Source: Acidobacteria bacterium UBA2994 (lineage in GTDB: Bacteria; Acidobacteriota; Vicinamibacteria; Vicinamibacterales; UBA8438). From it: 64,000 nt of DNA. This document shows positions 1 through 8,168 of this stretch, in pieces (positions within the stretch are counted from its first letter, which is position 1; every line of letters begins with the position of its first letter). The position numbers and the translations under genes are program-made. Under the pieces are notes generated by a model that saw only the letters and a program-made list of their open reading frames with translations, made no database searches and was not told where the DNA came from. Location of the stretch: the NCBI GenBank assembly GCA_002346545.1, contig DEAA01000078.1, positions 8,012 through 72,011 on the forward strand, read 5' to 3'.

Positions 1-119
1 TCGGTGCGGAACTCGTGATTCCGCTCCTCCTCCTGCAAGGTGGGCTTGATGTCGTTCTCGGCGAATTCTCGCGCCGTCTCCTGGACCAGCCTCTGCTCTT
101 CCGTCAGCTCGAACCGCAT
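1..119 (-). CDS. Acyl-CoA dehydrogenase, N-terminal fragment (cut by window edge)
   Basis: Only the first 39 codons lie in the window; the gene continues beyond position 1. The reverse-strand translation begins MRFELTEEQRLVQETAREF and continues AENDIKP, the alpha-helical start typical of flavin-dependent acyl-CoA dehydrogenases, which oxidise acyl-CoA esters to enoyl-CoA and pass electrons to ETF. It is the last visible gene of the minus-strand unit that begins with the sodium-pump decarboxylase subunits, 45 bases after the biotin carrier. That suggests a shared acyl-CoA pathway, for example a dehydrogenase feeding or fed by a decarboxylase. The substrate cannot be told from this fragment. 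Confidence 0.85.
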   Translation of the reverse strand, partial: MRFELTEEQRLVQETAREFAENDIKPTLQEEERNHEFRT

Positions 120-164
120 CGTCTTGCCTGACCTCTCGCCTGTCCGGTGCTTCGCCCGGTCGGT

Positions 165-383
165 CTATCCGTTGATGGTGGCCAGGGTGTCGTCTTCCTC
201 CACCTGGTCACCGACCTTTACCGCCAACGCGGTCACCTCGCCATCCAAGGGCGCATAGACGACCGTTTCCATCTTCATCGCCTCGAGGACCAGCACCTCG
301 TCGTCCTCCTCGACGGTATCGCCCACCGAGACCGCGACCGACAACACCTTCCCCGCCAACGGCGCCAACACGTCTTCAGCCAT
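165..383 (-). CDS. Biotin carrier protein of a sodium-pumping decarboxylase
   Basis: This 72-residue protein is essentially one biotinyl/lipoyl-attachment domain. The EAMKME motif places the biotinylated lysine at about residue 37, in the usual hairpin between two half-domains. Free-standing carriers of this size serve the membrane-bound oxaloacetate, methylmalonyl-CoA and glutaconyl-CoA decarboxylases, shuttling the carboxyl group from the carboxyltransferase to the beta subunit. The beta and gamma subunits lie directly upstream in the same direction, which supports that role. No carboxyltransferase (alpha) gene is visible; it may lie beyond position 1. An AGGGA ribosome-binding site precedes the ATG. 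Confidence 0.88.
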   Translation of the reverse strand: MAEDVLAPLAGKVLSVAVSVGDTVEEDDEVLVLEAMKMETVVYAPLDGEVTALAVKVGDQVEEDDTLATING

Positions 384-500
384 ATCGTCGTCCCTGCCAT
401 TCGACCGGAGACGGCGTAGCTCTCCGGCTTTCTCCTGTCTCCTGACTCGTGGCCCGGCCGGCTAAACCGGCGAACCCTGTCTCCTGAGTGCGCTCGGACG

Positions 501-1607
501 CTATCCTCCCAACATACTCAGAAAGATCCCAGCGGCGATCACGGTGCCGATCACGCCTGCGAGATTCGGTCCCATGGCAAACATAAGCAGGTAGTTCTTC
601 TTGTTTGCCTCGGCTCCGATCTTGTGTACGACCCGAGCCGCCATCGGCACCGCCGACACCCCGGCGGCCCCGACAAGGGGGTTGATCTTATCGCTGGTCA
701 CCAGGTTCATCAGCTTGGCCAGAACCAAACCGCACGCCGTGCTGACAGCGAACGCCACCAGACCGAGCACGAAGATAAAGATGACGTCCGACCGGAGGAA
801 GTTGTCAGCGCTCATGGTGGCGCCGACGCTAACCCCCAGGAAGATCGTCACGATGTTCATCAGAGCGTCCTGAGCTGTCTCGGCTAACCGTTCCACGACC
901 TTCGACTCGCGAAACAGGTTACCCAGCATGAACATGCCGATGAGCGGAGCCGACGCGGGCACCAACAGGATGATCACCAGCGTGGCGGCGATCGGAAACA
1001 GCAACTTCTCCCGAGCGGTCACCTTCCGCCCCTTCTTCATCCTGATGGCGCGCTCCTGCTCGGTGGTAAGCAGCCGCATGATCGGCGGCTGGATGATCGG
1101 GGCCAGGGCCATATACGAGTAGGCCGCGACCGCGCAGGCGCCAAGGAGGTGCGGCGCCAGCTGCGCCGCGAGAAAGATCGTGGTGGGACCATCCGCGCCA
1201 CCGATGATGCCAATCGTGGCCGCCTCTTCCAGAGAGAACCCGAACGCCTGGGCGGCAAAGAAGGTCAGGTAGACGCCGCCCTGCGCCGCTGCGCCGAGAA
1301 AGACCAGCCTCGGCTGTGAGAGCAGCGGCCCGAAGTCGGTATGCGCCCCCAGCCCCAAAAAGACCAACGGCGGGATCACCTCCCACTCGACTCCGTAGCG
1401 ATAGAATCGCCAAAGTAGCCCTTCCTCTGGAGTCATCAGCCCGGTCAAAGGCAGGTTGGCCAGCAGGATGCCGAATCCGATCGGCAACAGCAGCAGCGGC
1501 TCGTGCTCTTTCGCAATGGCCAGATACAGCAGCGTGAGCGCGATCGCCCACATCGCTACCATGCCGGGTGTGACCGAGAGGATCCCGAGCTGTTCGACAA
1601 AGGCCAC
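501..1607 (-). CDS. Sodium ion-translocating decarboxylase beta subunit (OadB/MmdB/GcdB family)
   Basis: This polytopic membrane protein of about 368 residues decarboxylates carboxybiotin and couples the reaction to Na+ export. Two family signatures are clear: IGGADGPTTIF, holding the conserved aspartate, and NPLVGAAGVSAVPMAARV near the C-terminus, part of the Na+ path. I place the start at the GTG at 1607, three bases beyond the gamma-subunit stop, because homology to the family begins just after it. The open frame runs further upstream (to 1769), but there it overlaps the gamma subunit out of frame. Genes follow the order gamma, beta, biotin carrier, acyl-CoA dehydrogenase. Whether the substrate is oxaloacetate, methylmalonyl-CoA or glutaconyl-CoA cannot be read from this subunit. 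Confidence 0.92.
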   Translation of the reverse strand: MAFVEQLGILSVTPGMVAMWAIALTLLYLAIAKEHEPLLLLPIGFGILLANLPLTGLMTPEEGLLWRFYRYGVEWEVIPPLVFLGLGAHTDFGPLLSQPRLVFLGAAAQGGVYLTFFAAQAFGFSLEEAATIGIIGGADGPTTIFLAAQLAPHLLGACAVAAYSYMALAPIIQPPIMRLLTTEQERAIRMKKGRKVTAREKLLFPIAATLVIILLVPASAPLIGMFMLGNLFRESKVVERLAETAQDALMNIVTIFLGVSVGATMSADNFLRSDVIFIFVLGLVAFAVSTACGLVLAKLMNLVTSDKINPLVGAAGVSAVPMAARVVHKIGAEANKKNYLLMFAMGPNLAGVIGTVIAAGIFLSMLGG

Positions 1608-1609
1608 GG

Positions 1610-1744
1610 TCAGTCCGCAGAGAAGGCGCCCCTGGGCGCCTTCTCGCCCAGGCGCGCAAGGAGCTTCATCATCAGATAGAGCAACCCGATGCCGGCAAAG
1701 ACACCGACCAGACCGCTGACGCAGACATTTACTGCTGGACTCAT
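1610..1744 (-). CDS. Minimal sodium-pump decarboxylase gamma subunit (OadG-like)
   Basis: This 44-residue frame starts at the ATG at 1744 and ends in TGA at 1610-1612, just before the beta-subunit GTG. It encodes one transmembrane helix (about residues 5-28) followed by the basic stretch KLLARLGEK. The LLYLMMKLLARLGEK part resembles the helix and juxtamembrane region of OadG, which anchors the decarboxylase complex. Typical OadG proteins are longer, with a cytoplasmic tail, so this is a minimal form. Gene order and the tight coupling to the beta subunit are the main support. A TATAAT hexamer lies about 40 bases upstream. Confidence 0.72.
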   Translation of the reverse strand: MSPAVNVCVSGLVGVFAGIGLLYLMMKLLARLGEKAPRGAFSAD

Positions 1745-1783
1745 GGGCGATCGGCGGGCGCAAGGTCACCCAGCCAACGTTTG

Positions 1784-1789
1784 ATTATA
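1784..1789 (-). promoter_or_regulatory. Candidate -10 element of the decarboxylase operon
   Basis: The reverse strand reads TATAAT here, about 40 bases before the gamma-subunit ATG at 1744. No convincing -35 hexamer lies 16-18 bases further upstream. The site lies in the divergent spacer shared with the RnfD-like gene. Confidence 0.4.
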
Positions 1790-1865
1790 TGTTGACGTGC
1801 CGCGGCAGCCGGCCCCGGATGCTTGCGCCCTGACCGGCAGTGCGGTACAAGCTCCTCAAGAACTG

Positions 1866-3476
1866 ATGGCCGCAGCTCGCAAGCGGCGGGCCGGACCGGG
1901 ACGCGCCACCGCGCCCGCCGCACCGCCTTTCCCCGTCTCGCCCTCTAGCCCGCTGCAACGCCTGGCGATTCCGCTTAGCTTGGCCCTGGCGCTGGCCCTG
2001 CTCTCGGCCACCGACCGCGTCTCCGACCAGCTCGTGCTAACCCGTTCGGTCTGGGCCGCTGCGGCCACCCTGATCGGCTGGACCCTCATGCTTGCGCTGC
2101 AGGCCCGCCGTGACGGGCGAACGGTCTCGCTGCACACGGTACTGCGTCCTCAGCACTACGTGCAGGCGATCCTCCACATTAGCGTGCTGAGCTACTGGGG
2201 TTATCACTGGCGCCCGGTCTACGACCACATCTGGCTGCTCGTCGCGCAGCTGCTCTTCGCCTACGCGTTCGATATGCTCCTGTCGTGGTCGCGGCGGGAG
2301 AGCTACGGTCTGGGATTTGGCCCATTCCCCATCATCTTCAGCACTAATCTGTTCCTCTGGTTTCGAGACGACTGGTTCTATCTGCAGTTCCTGATGCTGG
2401 CCGCAGGGTTCATGGGGAAGGCGTTCGTCCGATGGGAGCGGGACGGGCATCGCACGCACATATTCAATCCTTCGGCTTTCTCTCTGGGGCTGTTCTCGCT
2501 GGTCCTGATCGCCACCGGCACCACCAGTCTGACCTGGGGCCAGGAGATCGCATCCACCCTGACTCTGGCGCCCCGGATCTACCTGTTTCTCTTTGCCATT
2601 GGCCTGGTGGCGATGTACGCATTCTCGATCACACTCGTCGCCGGCACCGCCGCCATCGTGCTGTTCGGTGCCAGCGCACTCTACTCCGCCGTCACCGGTG
2701 TGCCGTACTTCATCGACTCTGAGATCCCGAGCGCGGTCTTTCTTGGCCTCCACCTCCTCGTCACCGACCCATCGACCTCACCCAGGACCCCGCTCGGCAA
2801 GGCGGTCTTCGGCTTCGGCTACGGCCTGGGCGTGTTCCTGCTCTATGCGGTACTCGGCCTCCTTGGGGTGCCGACCTTCTACGACAAGCTGCTCGGCGTC
2901 CCGCTGCTGAACCTCAGCGTCCGGTGGATCGACCGGGTCGTGGCTCGCCTCCGCGAAGGCAACCGGCTGGAACACTGGAGCCCGTCCTGGGCCCCGGCAC
3001 AGGCCAACCTGGTATTCATGACCGGCTGGATCCTGTTCTTCGGGGCGATGACGCTGGTGGGCGCCACCGACCGCCGCCACCGGGGTGACACCGTGCCGTT
3101 CTGGGAGACAGCCTGTGCCGAAGGGCGGCCACAGGCGTGTGAGCGGTTGCTCCAGATCCAGACCAACTACTGCGGCGATAACGCCGGCTGGGCCTGCAAC
3201 GAACTGGGCCGCTACTACGCGGAGGGCGTCGTCGTCGAACCCGATCTCGATCGAGCCCGGTCGTCGTTCGCCCAGGCGTGCGAGCTGCGCTTCCAGGCCG
3301 GGTGTCTGAACCTGCTTCGGGCGGACGGCTGGCTCAGCTCGGAGCCCCGACCGATCGACTATCGCCTCCTGTTAAGGGAGGCCGGCCCGAACCTCGTCGA
3401 CATGCCCGAGGCCGCCCTGCTGCCTCGGGCTTGCGCGCACGGCTGGCGTTCAGCCTGCGGGAAGGCAACGCCATGA
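1866..3476 (+). CDS. RnfD/NqrB-like membrane protein fused to Sel1-like repeats
   Basis: The first ~390 residues form a polytopic membrane domain related to the NqrB/RnfD/RnfE family (flavin-carrying subunits of Na+/H+-pumping redox complexes). It contains several hydrophobic helices, an FNPSAF segment and a TDPSTSPRTPLGK loop like the TDP loop of RnfD. After a last helix (around residues 385-405) comes a cysteine-containing C-terminal region of about 130 residues with Sel1-type spacing (CNELGRYYAEG, then DLDRARSSFAQAC). This fusion is unusual for RnfD. The frame stays open back to a GTG at 1797, but codons there are less GC-biased, so I prefer the ATG at 1866. It overlaps the next gene by ATGA. 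No other rnf or nqr gene is in the window, so a role in electron transfer is inferred from fold only. Confidence 0.7.
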   Translation: MAAARKRRAGPGRATAPAAPPFPVSPSSPLQRLAIPLSLALALALLSATDRVSDQLVLTRSVWAAAATLIGWTLMLALQARRDGRTVSLHTVLRPQHYVQAILHISVLSYWGYHWRPVYDHIWLLVAQLLFAYAFDMLLSWSRRESYGLGFGPFPIIFSTNLFLWFRDDWFYLQFLMLAAGFMGKAFVRWERDGHRTHIFNPSAFSLGLFSLVLIATGTTSLTWGQEIASTLTLAPRIYLFLFAIGLVAMYAFSITLVAGTAAIVLFGASALYSAVTGVPYFIDSEIPSAVFLGLHLLVTDPSTSPRTPLGKAVFGFGYGLGVFLLYAVLGLLGVPTFYDKLLGVPLLNLSVRWIDRVVARLREGNRLEHWSPSWAPAQANLVFMTGWILFFGAMTLVGATDRRHRGDTVPFWETACAEGRPQACERLLQIQTNYCGDNAGWACNELGRYYAEGVVVEPDLDRARSSFAQACELRFQAGCLNLLRADGWLSSEPRPIDYRLLLREAGPNLVDMPEAALLPRACAHGWRSACGKATP

Positions 3477-4420
3477 GTAATCCTTCTCCTCCCGCTCCCG
3501 CCTCCAGCGGATCACACCTCGGGCTGACTCTCCTGGCGCTGCTCGTGACCGGAGTCGGCGCCTGGATGTTCACGCAGACCCCAGCGCCGATCAGGAATGG
3601 CAACCTGGCCGGCTCCGCGCCTCCTCCAGCGCTCACAGGGTTCCGATCCGACGCCTGGATGCTGCCGAACGAGCCGGAGCTCGGCTTCGTCGAGATTCCT
3701 GCCGGCCCGTTCCTGATGGGCGGCATCCCGACCACCGACCCTGGAGCGTTCGAGAACGAACGCTGGTCGGCCACACTCCCGCGGGGCACCCTCACTCTCC
3801 CCGCCTACTACCTGTCTCGCTACGAAGTCACGACCGCCCAGTACGCCGCGTTCGTGGCCGACACCGGCTACGAGGCGGCGGCCGATACCCTCGCCGGACC
3901 CGGGGACCACCCGGTCACCCATGTCTCCTGGCCGGACGCCCTGGCTTACGCGGACTGGCTCACCGTCAAGCTCGCCGCAGACCCGAACACGCCGGAGGTG
4001 CTGCGCCAACGCCTGGAGGCCGGGTGGCGCGTGTCGCTGCCGACCGAGGCGCAGTGGGAGAAGGCGGCGCGCGGGAGCGACGGCCGCGTGTACCCGTGGG
4101 GCGCCGACGCCGACCGCACGCGCGCCAACTTCCAGGGACAAACGACAGTGCCAGTGGGCAGCTATCGCTGCGACGACTGCCCGTACGGGCTGGCCGACAT
4201 GAGCGGCAACGTCTGGGAATGGACCCGGAGCCCCTATCAGCCCTACCCCTTCACCGTCGACGACGACAGCGACTCGCTGCGCGACGATGCGCTCTGGGTG
4301 ATGCGGGGCGGCTCTTTTACCGATCCGGAACGCAACATACGCACCGGCACCCGCGGCGGCGGCGACCCGGGCGCCCGTCGTCCGTTCATGGGATTCCGGG
4401 TAGCGCTGTCCGGACCCTGA
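3473..4420 (+). CDS. SUMF1/formylglycine-generating-enzyme-fold protein, membrane-anchored
   Basis: A 315-residue protein with an N-terminal hydrophobic anchor (about residues 16-35), then an FGE-sulfatase (SUMF1) domain. The family landmarks are present: IPAGPFLMGG, YEVTTAQYAAFV, HPVTHVSWPDA, SLPTEAQWEKAARG, YPWG, GLADMSGNVWEW and the closing RRPFMGFRVAL. True formylglycine-generating enzymes carry two catalytic cysteines in the segment after GGSF. Here that segment reads GGSFTDPERN with no cysteine, so sulfatase activation is unlikely and a structural or binding role is more probable. Its ATG overlaps the stop of the RnfD-Sel1 gene (ATGA), implying co-translation and a shared job. The convergent gene begins 7 bases after its stop. 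Confidence 0.82.
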   Translation: MSNPSPPAPASSGSHLGLTLLALLVTGVGAWMFTQTPAPIRNGNLAGSAPPPALTGFRSDAWMLPNEPELGFVEIPAGPFLMGGIPTTDPGAFENERWSATLPRGTLTLPAYYLSRYEVTTAQYAAFVADTGYEAAADTLAGPGDHPVTHVSWPDALAYADWLTVKLAADPNTPEVLRQRLEAGWRVSLPTEAQWEKAARGSDGRVYPWGADADRTRANFQGQTTVPVGSYRCDDCPYGLADMSGNVWEWTRSPYQPYPFTVDDDSDSLRDDALWVMRGGSFTDPERNIRTGTRGGGDPGARRPFMGFRVALSGP

Positions 4421-4427
4421 CCGACTA

Positions 4428-5561
4428 CTACTGCCCGGCCGCCTTCCGCACGTCCTCTTCGAGAATCCGTGCGCCACGCAAAATGCCACCGAATGAATAG
4501 TTCGCCTCGTGGCACGCGTACTCGTAGGCCTTGTGGTCAGACGCCGGCCAGACATATTCGCCGGTCCAGGGAGCGGTCCAGACGTTTGGGTCCTCGACGG
4601 TGAAGTTGTAGAGCAGCGTATCAGCGTTGACACGGGTGAACCGCTCCACGACGTGCAAATCGCGGCTCGCTCCCCCGAGCGAAGGATTGTCGGTAAAATT
4701 GGTGGTATCGATCACCAACGTGTCCCCTTCCCACCATCCGATCGAGTCGCCCAGCCACCGTCGAATCTCGGGCGGCTCGTGCTCGGCGTTCATGCGGATA
4801 ATGCGCGCATCGTGCACCATTTCCACCAGGATCATGACGGTGTCCTCGGTTTGCACAATCCGTTTCATGTTGTTGTAGAGCACCGAGAGCATCGGCGGCC
4901 CTGCCGTCGAGCCGAACCCCATCAAGCATCGCTCCGCGTGGGGGCGATCTTCCGGGTTGTCGTACGGACCCGGCGCGTCGAGGTCGTCCTCGATCCACCA
5001 GGCGGTCCCGGTGTTCTCCCGGAAGGAGCCGGCGCGAGCGGCGGCGGCCGCGCGCCACTCCTCTGTCCGCGGCGGCTGACGCCCGTTCGCCGGGTCGATG
5101 ATGATGGAAGTCCGATACTCCCCATCGATCATGAACCCGTCGTCGCCCCGGTCGATCCAGAAGGTGTTGTAGCCGCCGACGTTCCCCGCTGCACCACCGG
5201 AACCGTCACCACCAGCCGGCGGCGCCTCGCGATTGCCGTCTCCAGTCTCGAATCCCGTGACCGTCTCGTTATTACGGACCGCCTCCCGCTCATCCGAACC
5301 GGCGGGAGCAAGGTTGAATACCTGGGCCAGACCATCGGGGTCGGACTGAATAACCGCCAGCTCCTCAGCAGTCAGTGACATCCGCTCGCCAAACTCGCGT
5401 GGACGCTGCAACGGGGTCACCGTCGCTATGTCGTAGGTCCCTGACAGATCGGGACGGCCCGATGGCGTCCGCGGAATGCCATCTCTCTGCGCCGTCGCCG
5501 GTGGCGCCATGACCACGGTTACCGCACACACGCCAAGCATTGTCGTGAGTAGCTTGCTCAT
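4428..5561 (-). CDS. Exported YEYACHE-family protein of unknown function (paralogue 1)
   Basis: A 377-residue protein with a Sec signal peptide (MSKLLTTMLGVCAVTVV, cleavage near ATAQ). The mature part has the family layout seen four times in this window: an RPDLSGTYD opening, a IIIDPANGR block, RCL, an EMVHDARII block, WWEGDTLVIDTTNF, VERFTR, and YEYACHEANY near the C-terminus. No catalytic motif or named domain is recognised. I set the start at the signal-peptide ATG; the frame is open further upstream but that part looks non-coding. It has a glycine-rich insertion (about residues 150-170) that the paralogues lack. It lies 64 bases downstream of the transglycosylase gene, possibly in the same transcript. 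Confidence 0.75.
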   Translation of the reverse strand: MSKLLTTMLGVCAVTVVMAPPATAQRDGIPRTPSGRPDLSGTYDIATVTPLQRPREFGERMSLTAEELAVIQSDPDGLAQVFNLAPAGSDEREAVRNNETVTGFETGDGNREAPPAGGDGSGGAAGNVGGYNTFWIDRGDDGFMIDGEYRTSIIIDPANGRQPPRTEEWRAAAAARAGSFRENTGTAWWIEDDLDAPGPYDNPEDRPHAERCLMGFGSTAGPPMLSVLYNNMKRIVQTEDTVMILVEMVHDARIIRMNAEHEPPEIRRWLGDSIGWWEGDTLVIDTTNFTDNPSLGGASRDLHVVERFTRVNADTLLYNFTVEDPNVWTAPWTGEYVWPASDHKAYEYACHEANYSFGGILRGARILEEDVRKAAGQ

Positions 5562-5625
5562 CAGTTGCTTCCTGTCCAGCGGATCTCTCCTGGCCCTGCT
5601 GCCGACCAAGTCTTCAGCATAGCGT

Positions 5626-7104
5626 TCAGCGAGCCAGCTCGGAGAGACCTCGCTCGAAGAGCTGTTGAATACGCCCGCTCGTTCGAAACTCATCGAGAAT
5701 GGCGGCCCGCCGGCTCGTCCGAAGGTTGCCGATGATATAGGCCAACATAGTGCCCATCACCGCGCCTTCTTCGGTTTCCGTGTCGAGAAATCTGTGCTGG
5801 AACCCGCGGAGCGTCTGTTCGAACGACGCCTCATGCCAGCGCTCCACGCTCGCATCGAGCTGAACGAACTCCGACAGCACGGCGGTGTACGCGTCGCTCG
5901 GCGGTCGCTGCCAGAACGACACGTCTGGCCCGAACGCCTCCACGTAGGAGGGCAGGTAAAGATTCGCGCGGGCCGGTACCCTGCGGATCAACGCCGGATT
6001 GAACCGCTTGATCTCATCCCGCGAAAGCCCGGTCTTCGCGGTCACCTCAGTCAGCGGGATATCCCGAGGCGCTCGCATAGCAAAAATCTGGTCCTGCGAG
6101 GTGGACTCGAGCAACCGCTCCACGTTGATTGTGTTGCCGAACACCATCTCGGCATACAGGAACGAACGAGGCCCGTAGGTCCTGAAGAGGTCCCGGTACC
6201 GCCGGATCGAGATGCCCCGTAGATCGCGAGCGAATTCGGCTCCCATCAAGTACTGCTCGCGGGTGTCTCCACCCCCGAGCCTCTCGCCGTTGATCACCGT
6301 CCGCCCCACATTAACGCCACCGGCATGATGCTCAGACAGCGCCGGAATGAAGCTGCCATACATGGTCGCGAGAATCGTCAGATGGGCCGCACAGTAGGGA
6401 GCCTGCGTCGTCTGGTTGTATTCCTCGATGACGTTCGGCGCCAACCTGTTGAGATGGCTCCAATTGCGCCGCAGCCACTGACAGAACCCCCTCGCGTTGG
6501 CTCCTGACCGCGCGCGACCGTTGAGCCCAGACTCGACGATGGCCTGCGCCAACCCGATCTGGGGCGGCACGGCGAACCGCTCGTAGATGGCCCCCCACTC
6601 GTCAAGGAAGCTCCCGTAACGCGCCGCGTGCGGCTCGAGGAATCGGCCCCGCGTCGGGTTGTGCACGACGTCGCCCACTAATGGCGCCAGCGCCTCCTCG
6701 ACCTGATCACGCCGATCCCGGAGTCGTCGGGTCAGCCGGACGCCGTCGAGCGCCCGCCTGAGCGCCGGATCCGTCCACACGCCATCACGAGCCCAGTTCC
6801 CTCTGGTCGGAAAGGTCGCCAGCAACCGGCCATCCTCGGCGCTCCCAAAGATGATGCTGCCGTCAGGAATCTGAAAGATGTGCTGCCAGAAGGGATAAGC
6901 CGGACGGAAGTCCCGCACGGCGGCCAAGTCCGCATGATAGCGGGCCTCGGCATGATCCTGCGCGGACAGGGCGGTGCGGGGAGGTGCCTCAACGGACACG
7001 GGTGGTTCTTGGACCAACAGTGCCTGAAGCGACACGGAGACGTCAGCCGGCGCAACAACGAGCGCGACGGCTAAGAACGCGGCCAGGCCGGCGAAATGTC
7101 TCAT
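5626..7104 (-). CDS. Exported lytic transglycosylase (MltD-like) with LysM-like region
   Basis: A 492-residue protein with an N-terminal signal segment. The SLT-type catalytic region starts near residue 178: PPQIGLAQAIVESGLNG, with the catalytic glutamate at about residue 191, followed by GANARGFCQWL and a later HHAGGVN block. A LysM-like segment follows (IPLTEVTAKTGLSRDEIKRFNPAL, about residues 345-370). Such enzymes cleave murein glycan strands in the periplasm to form 1,6-anhydromuramic ends. The ~170-residue region before the catalytic domain has no recognised match. It overlaps nothing on its own strand; the divergent gene at 7150 starts 46 bases away. Confidence 0.82.
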   Translation of the reverse strand: MRHFAGLAAFLAVALVVAPADVSVSLQALLVQEPPVSVEAPPRTALSAQDHAEARYHADLAAVRDFRPAYPFWQHIFQIPDGSIIFGSAEDGRLLATFPTRGNWARDGVWTDPALRRALDGVRLTRRLRDRRDQVEEALAPLVGDVVHNPTRGRFLEPHAARYGSFLDEWGAIYERFAVPPQIGLAQAIVESGLNGRARSGANARGFCQWLRRNWSHLNRLAPNVIEEYNQTTQAPYCAAHLTILATMYGSFIPALSEHHAGGVNVGRTVINGERLGGGDTREQYLMGAEFARDLRGISIRRYRDLFRTYGPRSFLYAEMVFGNTINVERLLESTSQDQIFAMRAPRDIPLTEVTAKTGLSRDEIKRFNPALIRRVPARANLYLPSYVEAFGPDVSFWQRPPSDAYTAVLSEFVQLDASVERWHEASFEQTLRGFQHRFLDTETEEGAVMGTMLAYIIGNLRTSRRAAILDEFRTSGRIQQLFERGLSELAR

Positions 7105-7136
7105 GTGACGCGACGGCCCGCATTTTACACGAGGAC

Positions 7137-7142
7137 TATACT
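7137..7142 (+). promoter_or_regulatory. Candidate -10 element, leaderless spacing
   Basis: TATACT ends 7 bases before the ATG at 7150. Transcription would therefore begin at or next to the start codon, a leaderless arrangement, and no Shine-Dalgarno sequence fits in between. Confidence 0.4.
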
Positions 7143-7149
7143 CGCCGCC

Positions 7150-7632
7150 ATGGGCTTGCCCCAGACGCTACTCGACTCGGCACGCCCCCGTTGGTCGCAC
7201 CGGGATCCGGTCGAAGGTGGCAACCCGTTTCCCCCTGGCGACCCGAACGCCGCTCGGTGGGCCGAGGCCACCGCGACCGCCCGCGCCCGTCTTCGCGCCC
7301 ACGACGCACGACTAGCCGAGACCGCTGACGTGACCCTCGACCCGGCACGCTACCGGGCCCAGATAGTGGGGTTGGCCGGCGCCCGCTTCGACACCTGGGC
7401 CGAGCGGCTGCTCGTCGTGCTCGACGACGAGGCGAGACGTGCGGAGGGCCGCCTATGGCTGGACCGCTATGTCGACAACTGGCTCGCGTACGCCACCGAC
7501 ACCTTGCCACACGTAACGTTCGGGACCGACCTTGAGGATCGCCTCCGCGCCCGCGCGCGTTACTGGTCCGGTCCAGGCCAGTCTGATTCGACAGCGCAGT
7601 CCCCGACGACTCCCCCTATAATGGGCCGTTGA
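7150..7632 (+). CDS. Hypothetical protein, unrecognised
   Basis: A 160-residue soluble protein with no signal peptide, membrane segment or cysteine. It is rich in Arg, Ala and Asp, and helices are likely through its centre (DTWAERLLVVLDDEARRAEG). I recognise no domain. I use the ATG at 7150 rather than one further upstream at 7096 because the TATACT hexamer sits just before it and the upstream ATG would overlap the divergent transglycosylase start. The next gene on the same strand begins 77 bases downstream and has its own TATAAT, so the two are probably separately transcribed. Confidence 0.55.
   Translation: MGLPQTLLDSARPRWSHRDPVEGGNPFPPGDPNAARWAEATATARARLRAHDARLAETADVTLDPARYRAQIVGLAGARFDTWAERLLVVLDDEARRAEGRLWLDRYVDNWLAYATDTLPHVTFGTDLEDRLRARARYWSGPGQSDSTAQSPTTPPIMGR
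7617..7622 (+). promoter_or_regulatory. Candidate -10 element of the NIPSNAP gene
   Basis: TATAAT lies inside the last codons of the preceding gene, 87 bases before the ATG at 7710. No matching -35 hexamer is seen. Confidence 0.35.
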
Positions 7633-7709
7633 CATCACGTCCTGTGGCGGCCGCTCTATGTCCGCACGAGCGCCGGCTTGCCGGCAACAGACCCAAGAGA
7701 GGGATTGGC

Positions 7710-8168
7710 ATGAAGAAAGTAATTTTCGCCCTGAGCATCGTGATTGGCCTCAGCTTCGCCGGGACGGCCCAGGCCCAGGGCCCGCCGGACGCCTGCGGCC
7801 CCAAGGCCCAATTGCCAAGTGACTTCCAGCAGAATGTGGGCGCGGACGCCCGCTGCTACGAGCTCAGGATGTACACGGCTGATCCGGAGCGTGGGGGAGA
7901 CATCAACACCCTACACCAGCGCTTCCGCGAGGAAGAAGTAGCCATCTTCGAGAAGCACGGGGCCGAGGTGGTCGCCGTCTGGCAGCGTCTCGACAACCCG
8001 AACACTCTCGTCTGGATGCTCGCCTACCGCGACATGGAGCACCGCCGACAGGTGTGGGCAGACTTTGCCGCCGACCCGGCGTGGGAGGCTCTGCTGGCGA
8101 AGTACCCGGTGCCCATCTCGATCGAGCAGTACTGGATGAGCTCCTCGGATTACTCGAACACGAAGTAG
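7710..8168 (+). CDS. Exported NIPSNAP-domain protein
   Basis: A 152-residue protein: signal peptide MKKVIFALSIVIGLSFAG (cleavage near AQAQ), then one NIPSNAP domain with YELRMYTADP at the first strand, INTLHQRFREEEVAIFEKHG, and WMLAYRDMEHR. NIPSNAP is a ferredoxin-like dimeric barrel with no established reaction; exported versions are common next to hydrolytic genes. The start at 7710 follows an AAGAGAGGGA ribosome-binding site and begins the signal peptide; the frame is open upstream without coding character. Its stop codon abuts the stop of the convergent glycosylase gene with no spacer. Confidence 0.85.
   Translation: MKKVIFALSIVIGLSFAGTAQAQGPPDACGPKAQLPSDFQQNVGADARCYELRMYTADPERGGDINTLHQRFREEEVAIFEKHGAEVVAVWQRLDNPNTLVWMLAYRDMEHRRQVWADFAADPAWEALLAKYPVPISIEQYWMSSSDYSNTK

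Noticed and set aside
919..1659. 246-residue minus-strand frame overlapping the beta subunit
   Set aside because: Off-frame shadow of the decarboxylase beta subunit, which carries the known motifs in another frame.
1797..1866. GTG start 69 bases upstream for the RnfD-like gene
   Set aside because: Codons there have weaker GC3 bias than the gene body and the position overlaps the divergent promoter region; kept as an alternative only.
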